A DNA stretch of 64,000 nucleotides from Hymenolepis diminuta (lineage: Eukaryota > Platyhelminthes > Cestoda > Cyclophyllidea > Hymenolepididae). The notes under the pieces were generated by a model that was not told the origin of the DNA, did not search any database, and saw nothing but the letters and a program-made list of their open reading frames with translations. The position numbers and the translations under genes are program-made. Location: positions 91,556 to 155,555 of the forward strand of contig CAADRB010000014.1 of the NCBI GenBank assembly GCA_900708905.1, in the 5' to 3' direction. Of the stretch, positions 1 through 12,959 are shown in pieces; positions within the stretch are counted from its first letter, which is position 1, and each line of letters opens with the position of its first letter.

Positions 1-434
1 AACGCACATTTTGTATGTGCATCACTTACATTTTATTTATTATTATTACCATGATAAAACAACAAATACTTTAATAAGTTTTAATCGTGGGATAGCACCT
101 GACCATGTTTACCTGGATTCTGGAAGCAACTCACCTTTTGATATCCAGATGTTCCAAAGTTAGATTTTCATGATGTGACCTGAAGATTTCTGTCCGCAAC
201 ATTCAGAACTCGTTGATAAGGTGAGTTAATTAAATGGTTGGTAGTGCTACCTTGATTCATTCGTATCTCTTTACAACTATGAGCAATTAAATAAGATTGG
301 CCATGTTTTTTAAGCATTCTATACTTGTACTAACCACAACCAAAGCTGAACGTTACTGCAAACACAGGTAATGCATAAGAAAACCCCTAGAGTAATAAAA
401 TAATGTTTTGTCATCATTTACTTTTATATATTCA

Positions 435-440
435 TTTATT
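435..440 (-). terminator. Candidate poly(A) signal of lipoyl synthase
   Basis: AATAAA on the minus strand, about 120 nt after the stop codon. It is the nearest exact hexamer downstream. Such hexamers are frequent in AT-rich DNA, so this is only a plausible assignment. The rest of the 1-558 flank shows no gene. Confidence 0.35.
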
Positions 441-558
441 ATCTATGCTACTCACAGTAATCCCAACTCGATACATAAGTATTAAAAACCAAGGGTTGAG
501 ATAGGTTATTAATAATAAAGCATAGTACATGAAAGACCGAGTTCTGAGATACGAGTTC

Positions 559-3500
559 CTATTGAGCACGACTCGCTGTCTTCCTGTTCTTGACAATGTT
601 CTTTATATAGTACTCACCAGCCCTGTAGGAAGAACGCACTAAAGGACCACTTGCAACCGACAGGAAGCCCATGGACTTGGCCACTTGCTCCCATTCTACA
701 AATTTGTCCGGATGGACGTATTCCTTAACCTAGAGGGGGGAAAAATGAAGGTATATATAAACAAAATAATCACTTCCTGTGCAGCAAATGAAAAAAGTCC
801 ATGTTACAGCTGGCAGTATAAAGTCATTTCATATGAAACGCTGCGCAAGTCAATATGATATTGAGCGATATTTTAAAGAATACAAACATCCTTTAGTTCA
901 AAAGGGTTAGTTATCTTACTTAAATTAATATGAAAAATAAAGACATTTAATAAGACAGAATAATTAACGCCCACACCTATCATATCAATGCTATTTGAAT
1001 GATTAATTCTTGTTAACTTGAACGTGAGTTTCTAATAAGACTGCCGCTATGAAACCTTTCTTCTACTTAAATCTTAATGCCTTCCTCAAAAATATCTCTC
1101 TTGAGAGGTATACCAATAAGCTTGCACATTTCGATTGACATTCAGAGACATCCACTCGGATAGAGAATTTTCGGACGCTTTCTCATAAATTATTTGTACG
1201 GTTATGATTATATATTATAAATCACATACGGGCAAATGAATGAATTATCAAAAAAATTCAAGGGTAAATTTATCAATTACAGCCCTCACTTTTTCATATT
1301 AAACTTATTATAACTGATCCCATTCATTAAACCGAGGGCGACCACTAATTGCAATACCTCCTCACTGTCTGCATTTTATTTTGTCTATTATATTGGATTC
1401 ATTAGCTGATCTCAATCGGTTATTAGCATTCTATCCTAAGCAAAAAACACCTCTATGTATCAGAGTAGCCAATCACTACTCTGATTTTTATCTTTTGACA
1501 CACTGTCTAGTAATTGAGCATCTCTGAGATGGAAGTTTTGGCTACCTGAGGTAAAACACTCTATGATACTTAATTTGAAACCGCTACCACGAACTTTACA
1601 GGAGTCCCTCATATTGAGAAGCGTATTTCTTTCTCATATTCTATACCCCCTGGATTATTGATGCATTTAAGTACAACTGTCAGTTGAAGCATTTTAAATT
1701 GAAAGACAGCCCTACTAGTGAATAACTTAATAGATGTCTTTCTCCCTTGGTCCTTCCTCACACTTTAACATTAGCAGCCGCAAGATTTTGAATAGTATCT
1801 CAATGGTAACAAAACTATAGTTAGTAGTACGGAATCGAATGCGACCATGACCTTTTATGCAGAACACTCTCTGAAACAATAAAATGTAACAATAATAACC
1901 TTTAGATGTCGCTTTGTCGGTTGAATGTACTGTCCCAAAGTTACACAATCCACTCCAGCTTGATGGAGATCATAAAGAGCTGTACGGATCTCTTCATCAG
2001 TCTCCCCCAGACCCAACATGATACTCGACTTGGTCACAATGTGTCCACAGTTTTCACCGCTATTACGTCTGGAATCGTACTCCTTTGCGTACTCTAGAAC
2101 TGATAGGGATTGGCGGTAGGATGCTCTGCGATCACGAACTGATCTAGAAGAAAATAGAGTAGCAAATAATGCTATTGAATTGGTTAATAGGCAGAAGAGG
2201 AGAGATGTGAAACGAACTTGGTGAGGGATTCCACTGTCTCGATGTTGTGTGCGTAGACGTCCAAACCGCTGTTAATCATAGTTTCTATGGAGGTTTTGAG
2301 ACCCTGGAAATCGGGCATAAGGCACTCAACAAGGATTGAGGGAATCTTAGTCTTGATCTGTTTCACTAGATGAGGAAGGAAATAGTTTAACCGCAGAGCA
2401 AGATAATTCCAATTGATGACACAAACCATTTCATTTATTTAAAAAGAATTGTAGCACTCGTTTATGACACATTACACTCGAAGCAAAATGTCTCAAGGTT
2501 TCATTGTAACTTCATTCCGATTCATTCGACCAATAGCAGGCATTCTTCTTAATATTTTTTGACTAATCAGCAGAAATGGCGCTTATCTTGATAGAATGAA
2601 CGATATTCTTAAGTTTGGAAACTCCAATTCAACCAGATCTACGCTAATCAGCCCTAATTAACCATCAGTTATTTCAATCAATACCATTAAGTTTCGAACC
2701 CTAGCCATTTAAGAGACATGTAAAACATTCCATAACGTGACAACTCACATAGCTTCGTTCATGAAGATATGTCACCCGAAAAAAATCTCAAGGAGAAAAA
2801 GAGAAATTTGGGTGAGTTTAATTTCTTTCTAACTTATCTCATACGTTGTGAGCTTGTTTTTATCCCTTCATTCGTCATACTCTGTTCAGTTAAGTGTCCT
2901 GGCTACAAGTGACTAAGTTGGGGATAAAATAAGACTAGGTCTATGGTATCTGGGGGATTTCACTTTTACATTTCTCAGTATGAATAATATGTACTGTTGC
3001 CGTTTCAAAAGATCTGTTGGATGAGGTGTTAATGTTGAAGATGTCGCGTTTCAACCAACTCTCTGTTTTATAACACTTTAAACAAGCAGAAGTTGAAAAC
3101 TGGAAGCTCTTGTTGATCGTTGCACTGAGGAACAATGAGCCCATCGATGTTTTAAAAGCGTTGTCTTTTTCCTACGAACATTTCCAAAACGTTGACAGCT
3201 ACGCACTTCAATCTTATCCCCGAATTTCCTTTAGGTAAGAACTTACGCTTTTAGAGATTAAAATCGACTCTCAATAAGGACAGCTCATCACATGCTTCTT
3301 TGGGTATGAGATGAGAGAACCTACTTGCGATCAAAAGAATTTAAAATCCTTTGGCAAGCAAAGTGATAGGTACCAACGTATATTCATTCTTTAGGATTTA
3401 ACCGTCTTAGTCAACACAATAACATGATACGAATCCGTGGCTTAATGTAAAGTAATTGTGATCGTAGATACTACGTAGTAATGAAAGGTAGCACCAAACT

Positions 3501-6317
3501 AAGCAACAATGCCTGTTTTAAGCAACAAACTTATTTTGTTTTCATTATTAGATGCTATCGACTGAATGTGAAAGGATTAATTTCTATGGACATACCGGTT
3601 TCGGCAAAGTGTGCGGCACCACCGTCGAGCACATCATCTCGATCCACAGAGGTGATGACGATGTAGTCGACATTCCACTTGCTCACAGCCTCTGCAGTAT
3701 TCTCTGGTTCCTTGGGATCCAGTGGAGGTGGACTTCTCGATGTCTTCACGGAACAGAAACGGCAAGCTCGGGTACAAGTGTCACCCATTATCTAGTGAAA
3801 AGCGACAGAAATCAAGCTACTAATTTGGTAGAGGTTGCATAGAGTACAGATTAGAATATCAGTTAAAACTTCCCAAGTCCATTAAGGAAAATTTTCAGGA
3901 CACTTGGACATGGTTAGAGAGAAGGTATCCTGGAGCCGTTCTTGTGAAAGATTCACGTTCTACCATCTCTCTTGTTGATCAGACTTAACCAAGGCGGTTT
4001 GAATTACTGCAACTCAATTAATGCGCATCGATGAGTACTGATCTTGTAACTTCTGATTTACCAGACCTGCACGCTAACCACTGAGCCATAGTAATACACA
4101 CATCACGACAGTTTAAGTGCATACATACTGTTCACGCCCAAACGTAACAGACATAAAGAACAGTACCAATAGGATATGAGTAAAGTGAAAGTCAAGATTA
4201 ATAGAGTTGATTAGATGTGAAGATTAATGTATACATAATTCATACTTTCTTCGGGTATACGCATAGGCAAAAGATGATTAACATACCCAATTTTCCTATT
4301 CCACACCTTTAATTAAAAGGAGCCTGTAAAATATGCATTTAGATCATGATCTCATCAAAAACTAGAATTCCGGACAATTTTTTGTACTGGAATCTTTATC
4401 GTTAGCCGTATATCAAAATGTCAGAAGCTCCCAATCATTATTAACAAATCAAAGATTTAAACTAATTCTAATGCTGATTGATATAGAGATTATCTGGACA
4501 CCTTTCATTCTATACGTAATGAATTTTAAGATGATCCATACTGTACCGCTACTTAAAATATTTAAGAATTTTCATAACGGCAAAAGAAATTAGACAATAA
4601 CTCCACATTCTTGTCTTAAAGCAAAAACATTTTAATCGTGATTACTGAAGTAATGAGTCTTCTACTTCTCTTCTGGAGTTACGAGTTTTTAGTCTCCTTC
4701 TGTAGAGTCCTTAAAATAATAATGTAAAGTCTCAACCATTTCAATAAAAGAACTTTTAAAGGAGCAGATTTTGAATGAAATTTTAGGAAAAAGTGGCAAG
4801 AAATTCAACACCTAAATGTGCAGAAGATTAATCTGAGAAAACTAGTTCAATCTGACTCCTATTCTAAAGACTTTTGTCCCAGAATCAGGATAAGAAATCA
4901 GTGAAATTCAAATAAAATCTCACATAGTTATTGTAATTTAACCTTCATTCACTTCAGTAACTTGACAGTAGTCCACTCATTATATTAAATTAATACAACA
5001 CTACTTTACGTACAATCAGTTTCGATTTTAGACAATTGCAAATAGGTATAATAAACACTAATCTAACGGGAATATGCTCACCATGATAGTTGCTGTCGGG
5101 ACATTTTCCTCGCCACCTTTCCAGCATTCACCTCGATTTGGACAGCGCGCTTCCTCACATACCTGAAAAACAAAACACGGAAACATATGAAAGTTGGATC
5201 AGAGACTCAGAATATTAGAATCAAATATATACAATCTTCCGTACTGTGTGGAGCTTTAATCCTCGAAGATCTCCGGCCATCTTGGAAATTTTCTCTCCTT
5301 GTGCAATGCCCACCTTCAACCAAGGAGGAAGACGAAGTCTAAAAAGAGGATCATTAGAACAGCGATTCAAAATGTTAATAAAAAGGATAAAATTCCATCC
5401 AAATCAGCTAATGACAGCTGTAGTGAATGATGTGTTAATGAATATACTAGTGGAATAGCATACATTTAACATTAAGAATTGAATAAAAAATTAGGGAGTA
5501 AATCAGTTAAAAAGGGACAAAAGATAAGTTCCAACGGCATTGTAAGAACCTGAATTAACTTGTAACGTCCACCAATTTTAGGCCTATTGGCCGTTTACCT
5601 TAACTCTTGTACTCGACTTACAATTTATGTGACCCTAGAGTATTCTACCTTGACCCAAGTGTGGCGTTAATATACGTGTCTTAAATAGATTACAGATCTT
5701 CCATTTACTGCTCCTTTACTGAACATCCTGTCCTCCTTAATCCAGTTTATCGAAAACCGATCTTGTCTTCAACTATTGCGTTTTGTGACAGACTATTAGA
5801 AAGGCAATAGTTAACAAGTAGACTTGACTCTATTTTAACAGTAATAAGTGTAACAAGTTGGGGAAAAAGTACGAAGGATTCATAAGATCCCAAATATTTG
5901 TTAACTCGTATCTTAGTATACTGTTTAGATAGACAATAAGAGAAACTACGTAAATAACCCACAATAAGAAAACTGATGAGACTCAGGGGAGAACTAGATC
6001 AATAATGAGTTCTTTAGCAATTAAAGTATTGAAGCGTTGGTCTACCTTCCATCAGGAGATTGATCAATCTGTGTAGCACATCCACCGGGGATTGAAGCTC
6101 CCATAGACACTCCCGATTTGACAAACTCCCGCAAACTCGGTCCATAGCTAATCTTTTTCTTGAACTCGCTCACAACATCACCTTTCTCATGGGCAAATCC
6201 TTCTCCACCACAACACCCTTCACCAATTGCTCCCAACTTGCATGACAGTCCACGGACTGAGACAGAGGATAAAAAGACACTAGGACTCCTCCACAGGAAC
6301 TCAACATGTCTCAACAT
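559..6317 (-). CDS. LIAS: Lipoyl synthase, mitochondrial (7 exons)
   Basis: Radical-SAM enzyme that inserts two sulfurs into octanoyl groups on the lipoyl domains of mitochondrial 2-oxoacid dehydrogenases and glycine cleavage H protein. Exons on the minus strand: 6046-6317, 5245-5338, 5082-5162, 3596-3791, 2218-2365, 1900-2143, 559-729; all introns are GT-AG and phases join to 401 codons plus stop (human protein 372). The auxiliary cluster motif C-x4-C-x5-C is C124/C129/C135, the radical-SAM motif CTRACRFC is C155/C159/C162, and the C-terminal RSSY serine motif is at 377-380. The first ~30 residues are Arg/Ser-rich with one acid, like a mitochondrial presequence. The start was taken at the ATG at 6317 because the longer open frame begins with TTG and an acceptor (tttcag) ends 3 nt before this ATG. 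Oddity: about nine extra residues near 287-300 (exon 6), see findings. Identity is near certain; the exon 5 donor (AA/GTTCGT) is weak but gives the conserved KSVRD junction. Confidence 0.97.
3890..4105 (-). repeat. tRNA-derived SINE copy
   Basis: Read on the minus strand it starts with tggctcagtggttagcgtg, an almost perfect Pol III A box, followed by a B-box-like region and a ~130-bp body. Head and body align by eye with the copy at 44340-44545 and the heads at 16.1, 25.0 and 27.2 kb. Lies in intron 3 of lipoyl synthase. Several point differences show it is old. Confidence 0.7.
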
Positions 6318-6323
6318 GTCTGA
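6318..6323 (-). promoter_or_regulatory. Splice acceptor directly before LIAS start, candidate trans-splice site
   Basis: On the minus strand a pyrimidine-rich tract ending in gtttcag is followed by ac and then the ATG at 6317. No 5' exon with a matching donor is visible in the 200 bp up to the GCNA stop codon. Flatworms are known to add a spliced leader to many mRNAs and to resolve short polycistronic units this way. Seen: the acceptor and the spacing. Inferred: use in trans-splicing. A conventional 5'-UTR intron remains possible. Confidence 0.45.
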
Positions 6324-6517
6324 AACAAACAATAAGTTTTATAATCGGTGGATTAGAGAAAAAATAGGTATGCATCAGAAAAGGAGAGTAGGGTTATGCA
6401 TACACATTATTACTATTTTTATAATATATAAATTATCAAAACTTCTACACTCAACATTAATGTCTACATATAATAATAAATGCAGTTTTCAGTATCCTGA
6501 GAATTGGGTTCTCATCA
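6318..6517 (-). other. 200-bp GCNA-LIAS intercistronic region
   Basis: AT-rich spacer between the GCNA stop and the LIAS start. No exact AATAAA is seen on the minus strand, only a TATAAA-type variant. It ends in the acceptor described separately. There is no obvious TATA box or GC-rich promoter, which fits processing of a shared precursor better than an independent promoter, though it is not proof. Confidence 0.5.
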
Positions 6518-9500
6518 TTAGTTCTCCTTATCGGGATCAATTCGAAGAGAACGGAACAAGCTGCCTAGTTGGGTCATAGCGTCTTTGTGGCTGGAAACCC
6601 CACCACGTATTTCCTTGTAATGGTCTTTCACGAACTCTGCAAACATGGGTCTACTTCGAGGTGTCATTTGAAAGGCGGGCTGTGTTGAAGATTGTGAGGC
6701 CTCCACAGGTATCATTTTCCCATTCTTGTTGACAAAAAGTTGAAATCGGGACTTGCAACGTCCGCAGACTTTGCGTTGAATGTCCAGGGACTTGGAATGT
6801 CGGTTGATTGTGATGAAACAACCGGTGCAACGATAGGTGTAGCGAGCTTCTATTGTGTAAGTGTGACGAACAGTGACTGGCGGAAGGCCAGGGAATGTGC
6901 TGTTGGCTCGCTGAACGAAGGCACGCCAGAGACGACCGTGAGTGTCATTCACTCCATGGACCATCCAGACTGCAGCATGGCAAGCTTCGTGAAGCAGAGT
7001 GTCTCGAACTCGTTCGGCTGATGTACATACCTTTCCTGACAGCTCAATTTTCACCTCATTATTCTACAAAGAAATAAACTAAACACAGAAATATATACAT
7101 ACATCTTGTCGAAAATTACACATTAGATGACGCTCTAATGTATATCATTAACGTGCAATTAACGATTTTTGAAGTAGCTACATGCACTTACCATCGCGTT
7201 AAAATAACGCTATCAGAAGATAAAAAAATATCTGAAATGACAGGACCGATATTTAAAGTAATTAGTTGTTATGCACCGGTGATGCATTGATCAACATGCA
7301 CATCTCCCAAGTCCGAGTTTACTGTCCATTGGTTCACATCCAGTGACGTGGATGACCAACCACATTGAACAAGTTTGGCTAATAAAGAGTTGGCAGAAAT
7401 AATTGCTCACTAGGATGATATTGTGAAAAAGCGACAAAGGGCTATTACGAAGGGGATCGTAGTAATTTGATTAATCATTTGCAAACAATCTTACTATCAT
7501 GGGAGACAATCAGCATAATCCTCAAAGAAAAAACTTTGAGATCAAAACCTGTCCTTGCCTGTTGAATATTGATTTACGTCATTATGAAGCCATTATTATT
7601 ACATGTATATGCTGGAATCGCTTAAGTTCATACCGATTTGAATACAAAATGATTGAATTTCAACTAGAAAATAATAAATCGATGTAACGAAATCGATCCT
7701 CGTCGATGCATATTCAGCGATATGAATAACATCAATATGGACTATTTCTCATCAACAAGCGGGATGAGAGAATGCGGACTTTCCATAAAAACGACTCCCT
7801 CTACCGAATTTAAATGTAATTACTATGACATCAGGGTTTTCAGTGTAGAACTCCATTATAAACTCCTTTTGAGACACGACGACTTGAGTATGATATACTT
7901 CCTATCTCGTCAGCTGTGTCTAGTTGCAGTCTGGTAAAAGCGTGTTCTCCGCAGCATTCCGAGTAGTTTCCAATAGGTTTAAGTTGGTACCTTATTTAAT
8001 GAGCTTGGAAAATTTGAAAAAAAAATCAATCTTTAAATTTTCAGTCATCCCTTGGGATTTAATGTAATTTTAAGAATTTTTAATTTTGTATTAAAGTGTA
8101 TAATTATGTTTCGGAACAGTATTAATAGCGGACATAAGAGAACAAAACCAAGAGATCTAAGCACAAACCCCCAAAATAGAGAAGATCTTAAGAAAAATAA
8201 GCGATATAATACTTTGTCGTGCACTAGAAATGCAATAAAATGCCACTTCATGACCGTGTCACTTACGTAATGACCAAAACAGGTCATGACATAACGAGAT
8301 TTATTGTCACTCATCGACTGGATCGTTATCTAGCCAATCATATTCTGTCACGTCGGATAAGGAAGTCCAATGACTGATTTAATCTGCTCCAGCCACTCAA
8401 AATCTGACTAAACCCAATTCACAGTTATATCAATAAGGCTGGTCTGGTCTGGCTAGTAAACCAATCTGGTCCTGACTGTAAACCCTAATAAAGACGTACC
8501 ACAGTAAAAGTGCCATCTGGATTCTTAACTTTTCGTCTCATGTATATGCACTGACCAGCAGTTTTGAGAAGGCGTTCATTCCATTGAACCTTCAAATCTT
8601 TGGGAAGCTACAAGAGGAAAACAAGTTTTCTATTTCATATAATCCAATGGGAAGGTAGACATAACAGAAGTTAAGTGAAAAATGATCTTACCCTATTATC
8701 AAAGACAATATCATTGTAAAATGCATAGAGACGATTGGCCAATTCTTCGCGATTCTTCTTGAAATTCTTCACGAATCTGGGATCAGGTTAAAATGGTAAA
8801 TAATAATAATGTAGATTACAACCAACACTTTGGGAATACAAAAATGCACAAAATAGAATAATTTTCTGTAATCTCATGAACTTTTGAAACGGATGAAATA
8901 GCCGAAGCGATTTAAAATCTGTTACGGGTAATAACTTCTGAACACACAAAAGTCAACCGAGTGGACTCATATAACAGAAAAATAAAGAAAACGTTTCCTT
9001 AAAAATTGTAAAAAATGTCTGCAGGAAAAGTAGTCCATAGCAGATCTTAAACATGGATGTTGATATTAAACTAGTCTGAAAGCATAATGCAGGAAAGGGT
9101 CTATGGCTCTTCGGATACTAACTTGCTCCCACTCCACAAGTAACAAATTTAATGGGGAAAAGAGATTGCAGACATGTTAACAAAAAACTGAGTTGTAGAT
9201 AAGTGAGGGAAGTGGGTATATGAGGCATATATGGGGATTGCCATGGTGAGCTTATGCCAATTAGAACGGCTGTAGTACTTAACCACCCATTTATCTTCTA
9301 CTCTTTCTGGAAGAAGAGTCAACCAGCGTCCAAGGATCTGTGGATACTACCGAAAAGCCGAATGAGCGGCCAAAAATACACAAGCAGCGCGAGATTTGTA
9401 GAATATTTGTACTCCATTCTCTCCCCCGCTATTTACTTTTAGACACTTGTATCTCATCACATTGTGTATCTTGTCTCAATTAAACACCTGTTCTACCCAG

Positions 9501-12500
9501 ACCACTTACATGGGAAACTTTAAACCGAAATGCGGAAGTTTGACAGGGAAAAATCAATAAGTAACTAAAGCGAATGACATGTTTGTTTTGCTTCAAAACC
9601 TAACACGATTAAGCAGATTAAATCCATTTACATATTAACCAACCTTTTTCAAGACATAAGAATTAACATTTACCAAAAAACAAATCCCATTTATCATACA
9701 AATAGTTTAAGTCGATATGTTCATAAGTGACTTAAGACAGCATGCGCTGCATAAAAAGAATGTTTACTAACCTTTCAGCACTTGGATGACGTCTTCGACA
9801 AGACTTACTCGAGGATGTTTTCTCAAGAGAATCCAGAGAATAAATGAAAGGCAGTGTCGAATAGACATCGTCTTCCTGCATCTCATTTCTCGCCTCCTTG
9901 AGTCGATACCTAATTGCAGCTTTTGGATGTTGTAGTCCTTCCTCTTGATGGGAGAGTAGGAGCAGTGGAGGGGAAATTTCATCTATTTCTGATCGATAAT
10001 CCAATTCCTCGTTTTCGGAGGTATCTGCCCTTGTGATCTCTGTCACTTCCTCTTCTTCCTCCCTCACCTGCTGTTCTGTATTACTTTCAGAGGAACTTGA
10101 TACCACTCGGACTCGCCGTCTAACCTTCTTAACTCTCCTGAAAGTAAAATGTTATTTGAGTTACTACTGTTGAGAAAACTAGTTCTCAAAAAAGAATGGA
10201 CGGATAAAGTAATGTACTGGCCAGACTCAATTATCGAAATCAGTAAAGCTTAAACTTGCAGATACGGCATGCATACACCGAACAAAACGGCAAAAACCCA
10301 ATATAATTAAAAACTGATCATCATTTATTTAAATTCACTTTGAGTAAGTTGTGCAATGTTAAAATCAAATTAGCTCTCATCACTCTGATTATCTGAGAAA
10401 AAAGGCGTTTGATCAACTATCTAAAGTAATAAGTTAGTTCTGAATTTACTCAGGAAAACAAGGGATAAGTGTTGAAAACAATAGAACACGAAGCAATGGA
10501 CTATTTTTGAGATTTATAAAGCGCACAACCTGAATCCAAATATTACATTTTGTCAGTCTCCAATTATGCTCTGACCGCATTTTCTACTTCTCCCCGATTC
10601 CCTTCCTCTAACTCATATTGGACCGCTTAATCGTCCTCTGTGTTCAGGCCCTCTAATAGAAACTTAATTTAGTTAAAATCTCAAATATAAAATTAGCGAA
10701 AACCGAAACTTGAGCATATTATAAGCTTGTGTAAACATCTTCATTATCCAGCTAACCTTCAAAGCGTTCTAAAAATACGGCTAGTAACAAATTCATAAAG
10801 AGGTAAAGAATTTGAGTATAAAAAAACCACCCATCCAAGTAAACACTTCAACTGCTCCTTCCCCAAGAAGATAAAATGATAATCTAGCATGACAATCGAA
10901 GGAAATGATTCTCATCCTTATATTTGTATCTCAGTTATTATGCGGAGATTCATAAGACGGACTTATTGTTAAATATTGGAGCATCGCAAATCAGTAGATG
11001 ATCTATAAGTCGTTACTTCCTTGACTGCAAAAGCTTAAATGTGCTGGCCAAATATTCAGTGGTGAGAAGGGAACAGCGGAACTGCTATGATAAACCAATC
11101 CGGCTAATTCAGCTACCTAAGGCCAACAAAGCGATCTTAATACTGAACATGCCAGATATTATTCTTCAAAAAGACTTGGACAAAATTAAGTAGACCTTCT
11201 GCTTGTTTATGCTATGTTCATTACTTAGTAATGACAATAATAATTTATGATTTAAATTCAAAATATATGAAAATAGGCGATGAAAAGCTCAAGCTATTCG
11301 AGCCCAGATGTGGAATATTTTGCACAAAAGACTTAATGAGATAATTAGACTTAGAAATCAAACTGATATTCGACGGTTAATACATCCAAATTTGCCATTA
11401 CTGAACAATAAACTCTCAAAATAGTGCCCGACTAGCTGGCTCTCTATATGGACTCTCACTGTATATAATTTTCCCAAATTAAAGTGACATACGACTCCGT
11501 TATAGGCCTGCTGGTTATTACAAAATGAACAAAGGGAAAAGCAGATAAATTAATGAAACCAGAATATATTAAAATGAACCTAAAATAAAAACACCCCTAT
11601 AAAGTTTGATAAAATTGGGAAGGTTCCCCACAAATAAGGTAAAAGTGAAAATAGATCATTTAAAGAAAAAATCTTTTGATTTCTGAAAGTAACTTTTACG
11701 ATCCCCAGTTTATTATGAAGTCCTACGAAATATTCAGTAACATTAGGACAACTTACTCTATTGACTTCTGCAGAATCTGATTTTCAAGTCGGTGATAAAA
11801 AGTGAAATCATTACTTGATTCAGCCTCAGATAAAACTGAATCGGAAACAACAAAAGAGAAGTCTCCATGCACTGGCTCGGGTTTGTTAACAGGGGCTGGC
11901 GGACTGACACGAAGACGAGCCATGAGAGCTTCGAATGAATCAGATTCATCACCAACATCATCGTTATTAGCAGAGTTCTCAATAGAATTAGGTTTATTAT
12001 CCGATTTATCTGACTCCTCATCGATTTCTAAACTAGGAGAAGAAGGTTTCAAGCATTCTTCTTCATCGCAATCTTCGGAAAAAATGCGTAGGGAGAGGTT
12101 GTGAAATTTTTGACGCAGTGAGAAAAGCTCCTTTTGCGGACTTGAGTTCTTTTTACGAACAAGGGGAGTCGAATAGGGTAAATGTGAGGGTGCAGGGGAA
12201 TTCGTTGGTGAATCACTGGAAGAAGAAAATATACTGTAATAAACATCTCCTGTCGTCTTTTCCACCGCATCAGACTTAAAATCTATAAAGTAAGTTGGAT
12301 TGCCACTAGTCGAAGAATTGACAGCGTTTTCAGAATTCTTCTCTCTAGGTCTACTACGCGATAAATAATCAGGATCGATCAAATCTTTACTTTTATCCGA
12401 CTCTTCCGTAAGCAAATCACTTAGACACTCCAACATTGCATCACGTTGACTTTCTTCTGTATTTTTTCCACCACCTTCCGATTTGGATGTGAATAAATCC

Positions 12501-12634
12501 CTAGACATACCAGGAAAGTCTTTGGGCATGTCTATCGTCATCAGACAAGTATTATTTATATTGGAAATATCTAGACGATAATTATTATCCTGAACAACTA
12601 AGTTCATAAACGAAGAATCACAACAAAATATCAT
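6518..12634 (-). CDS. GCNA: GCNA-like SprT-domain protease (5 exons)
   Basis: Germ cell nuclear acidic protein family: a long acidic disordered N-terminus followed by a SprT-like zinc metalloprotease domain, acting on DNA-protein crosslinks in germ-line nuclei. Exons (minus): 11757-12634, 9772-10137, 8692-8776, 8500-8607, 6518-7063; every junction is GT-AG and phases match, giving 660 residues. Residues 1-415 are Ser/Glu/Asp-rich with an acidic run (EEEEEV) and a basic patch (RVKKVRRRVRVV). The SprT core starts about residue 416 (FVKNFKKNREEL). Zinc/catalytic residues H504, E505, H508 form HEACH, with H521 as third ligand; a terminal zinc ribbon has C558/C561 and C579/C582. The first ATG after an in-frame upstream TGA was taken as start. 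The N-terminus is not conserved enough to confirm that ATG. SPRTN is the alternative family, but the acidic N-terminus and the RHSKSLD motif between the CxxC pairs (567-573) favour GCNA. It lies 200 bp upstream of LIAS on the same strand. Confidence 0.93.
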
Positions 12635-12959
12635 AAAATTCTTTCCCTCGATAACACAATTTCACACGGGAATAAAATCACATATATTTCAAGGTTTTGA
12701 AAAAAGTGGCTAAAATGTGGGACAGTCAGTTACATCATCAACGGTGAAAAAATTTCACCAAAATCCAATACAGTTCAACAATAAATGTTTATTTAAACTA
12801 TTATTAAAAATTAAATATTTGACAATGGAGAACTTGCTGAAATGCTTCATAATTACACACTGAAATTTCTAAATATCAAAAGATAAAATATTTCAAAATC
12901 GATTTTAAAATAAAATTTAAAAACAGAGCAAGTAAACATTTTAGAACCTTTTGAAACAT
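12635..12959. promoter_or_regulatory. Likely promoter region upstream of GCNA
   Basis: AT-rich stretch upstream of the GCNA start on the minus strand. On the other side, at about 12960, begins a stretch that reads as a spliced unit on the plus strand. The arrangement suggests divergent transcription, but no core promoter element could be identified with confidence. Confidence 0.25.

Noticed and set aside
4055..4092. Apparent tRNA gene (good A box)
   Set aside because: No cloverleaf can be completed and the same sequence recurs as a SINE head.
6160..6579. 139-codon plus-strand frame
   Set aside because: Antisense to LIAS exon 1 and the GCNA 3' end; both minus-strand genes are firmly identified.
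11802..12104. 100-codon open frame on the plus strand
   Set aside because: Antisense shadow of the Ser/Glu-rich GCNA exon 1.
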